A stretch of DNA of 32,356 nt from Vicinamibacteria bacterium (lineage in GTDB: Bacteria > Acidobacteriota > Vicinamibacteria > Fen-336 > JAGNNV01), in the NCBI GenBank assembly GCA_016650185.1, contig JAENWE010000053.1, positions 1 through 32,356 of the forward strand. Reading direction: 5' to 3'. The position numbers and the translations under genes are program-made. Position 1 is the stretch's first letter. The number at the start of each line of letters is the position of its first letter. Below are positions 8,604-15,356 of this stretch, piece by piece. The notes beneath the pieces are model-generated. The model saw only the letters and a program-made list of their open reading frames with translations. It was not told the DNA's origin and ran no database searches.

Positions 8604-8975
8604 ATGTCAAAAAAGACTCTTCTGGTCGTCGATGACTCCCCCACCGCCCTGATGATGAACACCATGCTCCTTGGCCGGCAGCCTTACAACATCGTCTCCG
8701 CCAAAGACGGGCAGGAAGCCGTCGAGAAGGCCATCGCCTCACCGCCGGATCTTGTGGTCATGGACGTCATGATGCCCCGGATGAATGGCATCGAAGCGTG
8801 CCGGGCCATGCGCCAGAATGAGAGTACGCGCCTGGTGCCGGTCATCCTCATCACCACCCGCGGTGAGGAGGAGTACGTCGCCCAGGGCTTCGCCGCCGGC
8901 TGCAATGACTACGTGACCAAACCCGTGAACGCGACTGAGCTTGTCGCCAAGGTTCGCGCCCTTCTCGGAGAGTAA
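8604..8975 (+). CDS. CheY-like single-domain response regulator
   Basis: A stand-alone receiver domain of 123 residues with no output domain. Acidic pocket D10-D11, phospho-acceptor D54 in VVMDVMMPRMNG, switch Thr at 84/85 (ITT) and Lys 106 in VTKP are all present, so it should be phosphorylated, presumably by the CheA encoded in the same operon. The ATG at 8604 is chosen because the receiver fold begins immediately (SKKTLLVVDD); the frame is open upstream to about 8427 but that stretch has no receiver-like sequence. The next gene follows after 5 bases. It may act on a motor or on another output, since no flagellar or pilus gene is in view. Confidence 0.88.
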   Translation: MSKKTLLVVDDSPTALMMNTMLLGRQPYNIVSAKDGQEAVEKAIASPPDLVVMDVMMPRMNGIEACRAMRQNESTRLVPVILITTRGEEEYVAQGFAAGCNDYVTKPVNATELVAKVRALLGE

Positions 8976-8980
8976 AAAGA

Positions 8981-9709
8981 ATGACGCCCCCCAACAAGAG
9001 CGCCTTCGTTCAAAAACTGACCGCTTCCGCCCAAAAACACGCCGAAGAACTGTTCGAACAGAATGAGCGGCTCAAGTCTCTGGTGGCGTCTTTGGAAGAG
9101 AAGCAGACCCAGATTTCTGAGGAACTATCGAGCCTTCGCGAGGAACGCGACGCCCTGCGAGCGGAGCGGGTCAAACTCAAACACGTTCTGGACGAGGCAC
9201 TCGCGCAGAACCGCCGGGATATCGAGCGCTCGTCGCTGGTCGAGCAGCAGTGCACGAGCCTCGCCAATCTCTACGTCGCGACCTTCAAGCTTCACGGCTC
9301 GCTCGAGCGTCCTGATGTCCTCGCCGCCATCAGTGAAATCGTGGTGAACCTCGTGGGCTGCGAACATTTTGGCGTCTTCGAGAGGTTCGGCGAAGAGTTG
9401 AAACTCATCGGAGAGTTCCCGGCGCACCCGAGTCCGGTCCAGCTTCTGCCGGCGGAGACAGGGTTCGTAGCGGACATTTTCAGGGCCAGCGGTCCCTGGA
9501 TAGCCGGACGCGACCCCCAGCCGGCTTCCAACGTGCCGGACGGCGTCACCGCGGTGATTCCCCTGCGCCTCGGATCCGATCTCACCGGAGCGGTGGTGCT
9601 CTTCACCCTTCTCCCGCAAAAGGGCGGCAGTTTCGGGGACGTCGACATCGAGCTCATGGACCTTCTCACCGCTCACGCTGCGACCGCTCTTTTCGCGTCA
9701 CGCACCTGA
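8981..9709 (+). CDS. coiled-coil/GAF domain protein of the chemosensory operon
   Basis: A soluble 242-residue protein with no signal peptide or membrane helix. Residues about 10-85 form a long charged coiled coil rich in Glu, Arg, Lys and Leu (for example EEKQTQISEELSSLREERDA). A linker helix (ANLYVATFKLHGSL) leads into a GAF-type sensory domain (about 105-240). It is clearly paralogous to the protein at 14535-15353: both share the pattern NLxVAxxxLHxSLxxxxVLxxIxEIxxNLVGxExFxVF. A strong GGAGAG lies 8 bases before the ATG, and the gene sits between the receiver and cheD. It lacks the conserved MCP signalling hairpin, so it is not a chemoreceptor in the usual sense. An input, scaffold or sensor role towards CheA is inferred only from location. 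Confidence 0.82.
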   Translation: MTPPNKSAFVQKLTASAQKHAEELFEQNERLKSLVASLEEKQTQISEELSSLREERDALRAERVKLKHVLDEALAQNRRDIERSSLVEQQCTSLANLYVATFKLHGSLERPDVLAAISEIVVNLVGCEHFGVFERFGEELKLIGEFPAHPSPVQLLPAETGFVADIFRASGPWIAGRDPQPASNVPDGVTAVIPLRLGSDLTGAVVLFTLLPQKGGSFGDVDIELMDLLTAHAATALFASRT

Positions 9710-9752
9710 CCCCTGATCATTTTCCAGGCAACCGAACCAACCCTCATCGAGC

Positions 9753-10271
9753 ATGAAGCAGATCTTTCTGCTGCCCGGCCAGTGGGCCGTTCCTCACGAA
9801 CCGTCGGAACTGACGACCATCCTTGGACCTTGCGTGGCCGTCTGTTTGTTCGACCGGACTCGCGGCATGGGCGGGATGAATCACTTCCTGCTCGCCGCCG
9901 GCGGATCCAACGCCCGAGAGAGAAGCCGTTACGGCGACACCTCCTGTGAGGACCTGGTTCAGTGTCTGTTCGCTTCCGGATCGAGGCCTGGAGACATGGA
10001 AGCCCGGATTGTGGGCGGAGCCAACGTTGGCCGATCTCCGACGTCGGTGGGCGAGAGCCTGGGCGAGAAAAACGCCGAGATGGCGAGGAGCGTGCTTCGT
10101 CGCCACGGCATCGAGGTTGGCTTCCAGGACACCGGCGGCGCCAACGCCCGGCGTCTTCGCTTCCGCACCGGGGTAGGCATCCTGGAGGTCAAGACCATCG
10201 AGGGGACGTCATCATCCACCGCGACCATCGCCGCGGGGGCTCCCGAAGAGAAAGCATCGAGCGCCCGGTGA
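9753..10271 (+). CDS. cheD: CheD, chemoreceptor glutamine deamidase
   Basis: A 172-residue protein of the CheD family, which deamidates specific glutamines of chemoreceptors. The active-site residues can be aligned without gaps to the known enzyme: Thr 21/22 (LTTILGPCVAV), Cys 27 and His 44 (GMGGMNHFLL). The downstream motifs ARIVGGANV and GIEVGFQDTGG are also typical. The last 20 or so residues are Ser/Ala-rich and look like an unconserved tail. It follows the GAF protein by 43 bases and precedes cheA by 28. No CheC is present in the window. Its presence implies that receptor-like substrates exist elsewhere in the genome, as none is encoded here. Confidence 0.93.
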   Translation: MKQIFLLPGQWAVPHEPSELTTILGPCVAVCLFDRTRGMGGMNHFLLAAGGSNARERSRYGDTSCEDLVQCLFASGSRPGDMEARIVGGANVGRSPTSVGESLGEKNAEMARSVLRRHGIEVGFQDTGGANARRLRFRTGVGILEVKTIEGTSSSTATIAAGAPEEKASSAR

Positions 10272-10299
10272 ACCGGAGCCGCGCTGAGACAAGAGCCGC

Positions 10300-12018
10300 A
10301 TGAACGACGACGTCGACTGGGAACGCCTCCGCCAAGTCCACCTCGCGGAGTCCGAGGAGCGGCTCGCCACCATGGAGTCCGCCATCCTCGACCTCGAGCG
10401 GAATCCCTTGAGCGAGTCCCCCATCGAATCCCTCCAGCGCGACGCCCACACCTTGAAGGGCAATGCCGGAATCTTCGGATTCGATTCGATCGCCCACCTG
10501 GCCCACGCTTTCGAGGATGCCCTCGCCGCGGTCCAGGCCGGAATAAGAAACCGCCAGCCCGCGGACAAGGAAGCCGTCGCGGTCCTACTCAAGGGAGTGG
10601 ACGCGATTCGGGCCGGCTTGCCGCTGGCCGAGCCGGGGGACCAAATGTCGACGGCCCAGGAGGGTCTCGCCGCAGAACTGCGGACCCTCGGCGCCTTTGG
10701 CTCCCCCGTCCCGAAAGAAGCCCCCCAACCGCCCAAACCCCGAGCGCGTTCCCGCGGCCGCCGGGCCGCCGACCAGCCCCGCGCGGCAAGCCAGTCTGGC
10801 GCCGACGCTGATACGCGGGAGGGCGGCGCACGAGAAACGTCCGACGACGGACGGGCGGCCCGGCCGACCTTGCGCATCGAGGTGGCTCGGGTCGACGCCC
10901 TCATCGAGCTCGCGAGCGAGATCTCGGTCTCTCGCGGTCGCCTGGAGAATCTTCTCACCGCACCCGGACTATCCGACGAGGCGCGCGACGTCCTTGAACA
11001 AACGACTCCTCTTCTCGGCCGACTTTCGGATCTCGCCATGGGCATGCGCCTTGTCCCTCTCGGACCCATTCTGGCTTCCCAGCGGCGCACGGCGCGGGAC
11101 GCGGCTCAGAGCACGGGCAAGGAAGTGGCCCTGCGCATTTCGGGCGAAGAGGTAGAAATCGATCTGGCCTTGGTCGATCGTCTCAGCGAGGCGTTGCTGC
11201 ACCTGGTGCGCAACGCGGTCGCCCACGGAATCGAGGACCCGGCCACCCGGCGAGGCAAAGGCAAGCCCCCGATCGGTCAGGTTTCGCTGAGCGCCTCGCC
11301 TGCGGCTGGTCAAGTGGTGATTGAGGTTGGGGACGATGGCGGCGGCCTGGATCTGCAGGCGATCAGGCAGCAGGCCCGCGCGCTGGGGATAAAGGTCACC
11401 GGCGACGACCGCGAAACCGCTCAATTCGTCTTCGCGAAAGGCCTCACCACCGCGGCTGAGCTCTCGGAGGTCTCCGGCCGGGGGGTTGGACTCGACTCGG
11501 TGAAATCCTCCATCGAGAATCTTGCTGGTTCTATCGAGGTCCATTCGGAAACTGGAAAGGGAACGCTCTTCCGCATGCGGCTCCCTCTGACCCTGGCCGT
11601 GCTGCGTGGGCTGCTGGTGAAAGTGGCCTCCCATCGATACGTGATTCCAATCGATATGGTCCGAGAGTGCCTCGCCACGCCCAAGGACCTTGAGTATCAG
11701 GCCAATGGCACGGGCTTGCTTCGCCTCCCGTCCGGGATGGTCCCGGTGCTGCGGCTCGGGGAGCAGATCCTGGGCGCCGCGGGATCGCTGAATCGTCACA
11801 TAGTAGTGGTCGAGCACGCCGGACAGCGCCTTGGACTTATCGTGGACGCCTTGGTCGGAGACGCTCCCGTGGTGGTCAAGTCCATCGGCCGGGCGCTCCG
11901 GAGTGCGACGAGCATATTCGGCGCCGCCATTCTTGGAGACGGCTACGTGGGCTTGATCCTCGATATTCCTGACATCATGAAGCGCACCATGGCGCTGCGC
12001 GCCGCGCAGACTTCCTGA
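10300..12018 (+). CDS. cheA: CheA, chemotaxis histidine kinase lacking a P2 domain
   Basis: The 572-residue kinase has an Hpt (P1) domain at about 8-105 with phospho-His 50 in RDAHTLKGNAG. A Pro/Arg/Ala-rich, probably disordered linker (about 135-188) follows, then a dimerisation domain (about 190-265). The ATPase domain shows N-box HLVRNAVAHGIEDP (301-314), G1 GDDGGGLD (344-351) and G2 SGRGVGLDSVK (392-402). A C-terminal CheW-like P5 domain covers about 432-565. There is no recognisable folded P2 (CheY/CheB-binding) domain, and the protein is shorter than the roughly 650 residues of enterobacterial CheA. All residues needed for autophosphorylation appear intact. The next start codon is 22 bases after its stop. 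It is the central kinase of the cluster. Confidence 0.95.
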   Translation: MNDDVDWERLRQVHLAESEERLATMESAILDLERNPLSESPIESLQRDAHTLKGNAGIFGFDSIAHLAHAFEDALAAVQAGIRNRQPADKEAVAVLLKGVDAIRAGLPLAEPGDQMSTAQEGLAAELRTLGAFGSPVPKEAPQPPKPRARSRGRRAADQPRAASQSGADADTREGGARETSDDGRAARPTLRIEVARVDALIELASEISVSRGRLENLLTAPGLSDEARDVLEQTTPLLGRLSDLAMGMRLVPLGPILASQRRTARDAAQSTGKEVALRISGEEVEIDLALVDRLSEALLHLVRNAVAHGIEDPATRRGKGKPPIGQVSLSASPAAGQVVIEVGDDGGGLDLQAIRQQARALGIKVTGDDRETAQFVFAKGLTTAAELSEVSGRGVGLDSVKSSIENLAGSIEVHSETGKGTLFRMRLPLTLAVLRGLLVKVASHRYVIPIDMVRECLATPKDLEYQANGTGLLRLPSGMVPVLRLGEQILGAAGSLNRHIVVVEHAGQRLGLIVDALVGDAPVVVKSIGRALRSATSIFGAAILGDGYVGLILDIPDIMKRTMALRAAQTS

Positions 12019-12039
12019 CGAGGTTTCAAAAAACCGTCT

Positions 12040-12135
12040 ATGACCTTCACTCGACCCAACCTCGAAGCCCCGAACGCCGCCGCCCGATCGGTCCAGTCCA
12101 TGTTGCGCTGCCAGATCGGAAGGGACAGTACCTGA
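12040..12135 (+). pseudogene. cheW: N-terminal fragment of cheW, out of frame with the remainder
   Basis: Starting at ATG 12040, 21 bases after cheA, this frame encodes 31 residues ending SVQSMLRCQIGRDST and then TGA (12133-12135). SMLRCQIGRD resembles the first beta strand and turn of CheW proteins. In CheW this would be followed by a YxxPL-type strand, which is found immediately downstream in another frame as GQYLMPLTQVLEII. One base appears to be missing between about 12121 and 12126 (in AAGGGA). The TGA overlaps the next ATG (TGATG), so reinitiation could still give a truncated CheW. A sequencing or assembly error is equally possible. Confidence 0.55.
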
Positions 12136-12563
12136 TGCCCCTCACGCAGGTGCTGGAGATCATCCGTTACGTCACTCCCACTCCGGTTCCTCAGACCGCT
12201 CCCTGGGTCATTGGAGTCATGAATCTGCGTGGTCGGGTGATTCCCGTGATCGATCTGGCGGTCAAGTTTTCCGAGCCGTCGAGCGCTCCCGACGAATGGA
12301 CCTGTATCGTTCTGGTGGAGGTTGAACTCGGTGGCGATCTGACCACCCTCGGCCTGGTGACGACTCTGGTGAGCGAAATCCACGAACTCCGCGCCGCCGA
12401 TCTCGAGCCGCCCCCGAGTGTGGGAACGCAGATCCGAGTGGAGTTCCTCAAAGGCCTGTTCAAACTTGAGGAGGGGTTCGCGCTCGCGCTTGACCTCGAC
12501 AAGGTCCTGTCGGAAAACGAGCAGGTCGCGGTTCGGGACCTTTCCGCCCGAGGCGGATCGTAG
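12135..12563 (+). CDS. cheW: CheW coupling protein, open frame lacking its first strand
   Basis: The intact 142-residue frame covers most of a CheW domain, the adaptor that links CheA to chemoreceptors. Typical strings are LTQVLEIIRYV, the core APWVIGVMNLRGRVIPVIDL (residues about 22-41), and a C-terminal FKLEEGFALALDLDKVL. The frame stays open upstream of the ATG with plausible CheW residues (GQYLMPLTQ) but has no good start there; the missing N-terminus lies in the frame of 12040-12135. If translated only from 12135, the protein would lack beta strand 1 and might fold poorly. It is flanked by cheA and cheR in the usual order. CheW identity is firm; whether a full-length product is made is uncertain. 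Confidence 0.85.
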   Translation: MPLTQVLEIIRYVTPTPVPQTAPWVIGVMNLRGRVIPVIDLAVKFSEPSSAPDEWTCIVLVEVELGGDLTTLGLVTTLVSEIHELRAADLEPPPSVGTQIRVEFLKGLFKLEEGFALALDLDKVLSENEQVAVRDLSARGGS

Positions 12564-12623
12564 TGTCCCAAATGAACGCTTTGCCTGGGCCTTCGGACTG
12601 AAGCCTGCCGTTCGGGCCAACAC

Positions 12624-13493
12624 ATGCAGCGAGTGATCCCGTTTTCGACCGAAGACCCGAACGCTCCGCCCGAACTTGGCCCGCGGGAGTTCGCCCAGAT
12701 CCGCAAGCTGATGGAAGCTCGCACCGGCGTGCATCTGACCGAGGCAAAAGGAGCCTTGGTCATGGCCCGCCTTGGAAGAAGGCTGCGGGAATTGCGCCTG
12801 CGCTCGTACCGCGACTATATGGCCCACCTGGACGCGCACCCTGCCGAGGAAATCGCCGAACTCGTGGATCGACTTCTCACCAACGAAACCCGTCTCTTCC
12901 GAGAAGGCTGGCAGTTCGACTTTCTGGAACAGACCATTGTCCCGCTCTGGCGGAAGGAGGCGGGCGCCTCTTTGGATCGCAGCTTGAGAATCTGGTCGGC
13001 CGCCTGTTCCACCGGCGAAGAACCGGCGAGCCTGGCTGCGGTCATGGATGCCCGCTTCCCTGTCTCCGAGGGCTACCGCGTCACCATTCTCGCTACCGAT
13101 CTATCCAGTCGAGCTCTGGCCGCGGCGCGCACCCTCACCTTCCCGATTGCGCGAGGGCAGGACATCCCGCCCTCGTATGCCCGCTATTTCGAGGACGTGC
13201 GCCCGGACCGGATGCGGCTCCGCGCCTCCTCCTCCCGCTTGATCCGTTTTGAACCGATGAACCTTCTGGCTCCTTCCGTGCCAGCGGCGAGTTTCGATCT
13301 CATCCTCTGCCGGAATGTGCTCATCTACTTCACCCGCGAGACGAAGCGCCAGGTGATCGATCACATGTGGCGCGCGCTCAAACCTGGCGGATTCCTTTTC
13401 GTTGGTCACGCCGAAAGCCTGGTTGGGGTGATCGAAGGACAACGCCCGGTGAAGCCCGCGATCTACCTCAAGCCCCTGAGCGTTAGATCATGA
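12624..13493 (+). CDS. cheR: CheR, chemoreceptor methyltransferase
   Basis: A SAM-dependent methyltransferase that methylates glutamates of chemoreceptors. The 289 residues comprise an N-terminal helical CheR domain (about 20-85) with the conserved LLTNETRLFRE (84-94), then the methyltransferase fold with IWSAACSTGEEP (123-134) for SAM binding, ILATDLSSRAL, and FDLILCRNVLIYF. LKPGGFLFVGHAES is also typical. The second Tyr/Phe of the usual GEEPYS is Ala here (GEEPAS). There is no TPR or other C-terminal extension. Its stop overlaps the cheB start by 4 bases (ATGA). The first 18 residues are poorly conserved, so the exact start is less sure. Confidence 0.94.
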   Translation: MQRVIPFSTEDPNAPPELGPREFAQIRKLMEARTGVHLTEAKGALVMARLGRRLRELRLRSYRDYMAHLDAHPAEEIAELVDRLLTNETRLFREGWQFDFLEQTIVPLWRKEAGASLDRSLRIWSAACSTGEEPASLAAVMDARFPVSEGYRVTILATDLSSRALAAARTLTFPIARGQDIPPSYARYFEDVRPDRMRLRASSSRLIRFEPMNLLAPSVPAASFDLILCRNVLIYFTRETKRQVIDHMWRALKPGGFLFVGHAESLVGVIEGQRPVKPAIYLKPLSVRS

Positions 13494-14518
13494 TCGATGT
13501 CCTCGTGGTCGACGACTCCGCCCTGGTTCGCCAGACCCTCAAGGAGCTGCTCGAGAGATCGGGCGAGTTCCAGGTCACCCTGGCCGCCGATCCGTTCATC
13601 GCCGCGCGCCGAATCGCCCTGCGGCGGCCGCAGGTGATCGTCCTCGACATCGAGATGCCAGGGATGGACGGTCTCACCTTTCTCACTCGTCTCATGGCCA
13701 CCGACCCCATCCCCGTGGTGATCTGTTCGGCGAGGGCCGGCGAAGACGCCGCGGTGGCGATCGAGGCCCTGGCCAGGGGCGCCATCGATGTCCTGCCCAA
13801 GCCACGGCTGTCGGTGAAGGACTTTCTGAGTGACACCGCCGCGCTGCTCGTCGACACCGTCCGCGCCGCTTCCCAGTCGAAACGCGGTTCGGCCGCAGTT
13901 CGCGGTCCCCGGGCGCCCGTGACCGAAATACCCAAGGGTGTCGCCGCGACGTGGGTGGTCGCCATCGGCGCTTCGACCGGAGGCACAGAGGCCCTGGCCG
14001 TGGTGCTCGGCTCGCTCCCCAGGGACTCACCCGCCGTTCTCGTCGTGCAGCACATGCCCGAGGGATTCACCAAAGCCTTCGCGGGCCGTTTGAACGGCTT
14101 ATCCCCGATGCAGGTGAAGGAGGCCGAGGACAAGGACGTGATCCAGCCGGGACAGGCGTTGCTCGCCCCGGGAAACAAGCACATGTCGGTGGTCAGGGAC
14201 GGCGCGCGATTTGTGGTCAAGCTCGATTCGGAGTCTCAGGTCAACCGGCACCGGCCAAGCGTCGACGTCTTGTTCCGTTCCGTGTCCGAAACCTTCGGAT
14301 CGAGGAGCGTGGGAGTCCTGCTCACGGGCATGGGCCGCGACGGCGCAGCCGGGCTCTTGGAGATGAGGAACCGGGGCGCTCAGACCATCGCGCAGGATGA
14401 GGCCTCATCCGTTGTCTTCGGAATGCCGAAAGAGGCCATCGCGCTCGGAGGAGCCTCCCGAATTCTGGCCCTCGAAGGCATCGCCTCGGGCATCATCGAC
14501 CTGCTGCCCAGACCCTAG
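13490..14518 (+). CDS. cheB: CheB, receiver-regulated chemoreceptor methylesterase
   Basis: A two-domain protein of 342 residues. The N-terminal receiver (1 to about 108) has acidic residues D8/D9, phospho-acceptor D53 (VLDIEMPGMDG) and Lys 104 (PKP). The C-terminal methylesterase/deamidase domain (about 155-340) has the catalytic triad Ser 162 in IGASTGG, His 188 in VVQHMP and Asp 284 in TGMGRDGA. These positions are within two residues of those in the enterobacterial enzyme. It removes receptor methyl groups added by CheR when activated by CheA phosphotransfer. Last gene of the rightward chemosensory operon, it ends 16 bases from a convergent gene. A weak CCTAG/CTAGG inverted repeat spans this gap, but it has no T-run. 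Confidence 0.95.
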   Translation: MIDVLVVDDSALVRQTLKELLERSGEFQVTLAADPFIAARRIALRRPQVIVLDIEMPGMDGLTFLTRLMATDPIPVVICSARAGEDAAVAIEALARGAIDVLPKPRLSVKDFLSDTAALLVDTVRAASQSKRGSAAVRGPRAPVTEIPKGVAATWVVAIGASTGGTEALAVVLGSLPRDSPAVLVVQHMPEGFTKAFAGRLNGLSPMQVKEAEDKDVIQPGQALLAPGNKHMSVVRDGARFVVKLDSESQVNRHRPSVDVLFRSVSETFGSRSVGVLLTGMGRDGAAGLLEMRNRGAQTIAQDEASSVVFGMPKEAIALGGASRILALEGIASGIIDLLPRP

Positions 14519-14534
14519 CTTCAGCTGTTACGGA

Positions 14535-15353
14535 CTAGGCGCCCGCCGGACCCTTGAGCATGTCTATGAAGCCCCGCAAAGTGGCCAGTTTCCTTTCCGA
14601 AGTCATATGGAGGCGCGAAGCGTAGACCGCGGTCGCGGCCTGCGCCCCCAGAAGCCGAAAGAGTTCGAAGTCGAGTTCGCTGAAGGCGGTCTTTTGCTGG
14701 AAGAGCTTGTGGATACTCAGCAGGCCTACGACCACACCGCTCAGGTCGAAAGGGATCACGGCCAGCGGAGCTTCAAAAGGAGCCGCCTCCGCCACTCGAG
14801 TGTCGGCGGCGAAGTGCGGCAGTCCCGACTCCAGGCAGGCGCCGATCACTCCCTCTCCCCGGCCCACGCCGCTCACGTCTGTCTTCTGGCCCTCCGACAA
14901 GACCAGTTCGGCTCTGCCGGTTTTCTCATCCACGATGAACACGTGAAAAGCTTCGGCCCCAACCAGATTGGTGGCGATCTCCTGAATGGAACGGAGGACT
15001 TCGGCGTGATCCAGCGAGGCGTGAAGCTGCGAGGCGGCGACATGCAGGTTGGTCAGGAGGTTGACCTGCTCGCTGAGGTCGGCAAAACGCTGAGCAGATT
15101 CGCTGAGCTGGGTCCGCATCTCCACCAATTCGTCCTTGGCTTCCCCGAACTCGCGATCAAGCGCCATGCGCTCTTCTTCCGATAGGCGGAGCCGGGCCTG
15201 GATGTCCGCTTCCTGAGGACTCCCGCCCAGGGACTCGAACGCCCGCAGACAGGCGCGGAGCTGGGCGTTCTCACGCACAATGTCCTCGACGAGGTCCTGC
15301 GTCTTGACGAAGAAGTCCGACAACTCCCGGTAGCGATTCGATTGCTCAGCCAT
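14535..15353 (-). CDS. second coiled-coil/GAF protein, paralogue of the one at 8981-9709
   Basis: A soluble 272-residue protein without signal peptide or membrane helix. Residues about 5-100 are helical and charged with heptad character (LSEEERMALDREFGEAKDE). They are followed by the linker NLHVAASQLHASL and a GAF-type domain (about 110-250). A 20-residue basic, hydrophobic tail (SERKLATLRGFIDMLKG) is absent from its paralogue. The shared pattern NLxVAxxxLHxSLxxxxVLxxIxEIxxNLVG shows common descent with the GAF protein in the che operon. It is the last gene of a leftward operon, starting 3 bases after the PATAN-receiver gene stop. Location suggests a sensor or partner in the same pathway; no ligand can be inferred. 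Confidence 0.82.
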   Translation of the reverse strand: MAEQSNRYRELSDFFVKTQDLVEDIVRENAQLRACLRAFESLGGSPQEADIQARLRLSEEERMALDREFGEAKDELVEMRTQLSESAQRFADLSEQVNLLTNLHVAASQLHASLDHAEVLRSIQEIATNLVGAEAFHVFIVDEKTGRAELVLSEGQKTDVSGVGRGEGVIGACLESGLPHFAADTRVAEAAPFEAPLAVIPFDLSGVVVGLLSIHKLFQQKTAFSELDFELFRLLGAQAATAVYASRLHMTSERKLATLRGFIDMLKGPAGA

Positions 15354-15356
15354 CGA

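Noticed and set aside
12115..12135. Programmed -1 frameshift in cheW
   Set aside because: No X-XXY-YYZ slippery heptamer and no obvious downstream stem-loop were seen; a simple indel or sequence error explains the split better.
14519..14538. Terminator between cheB and the convergent GAF gene
   Set aside because: The CCTAG/CTAGG pairing is only 5 bases with a long loop and no T-run.
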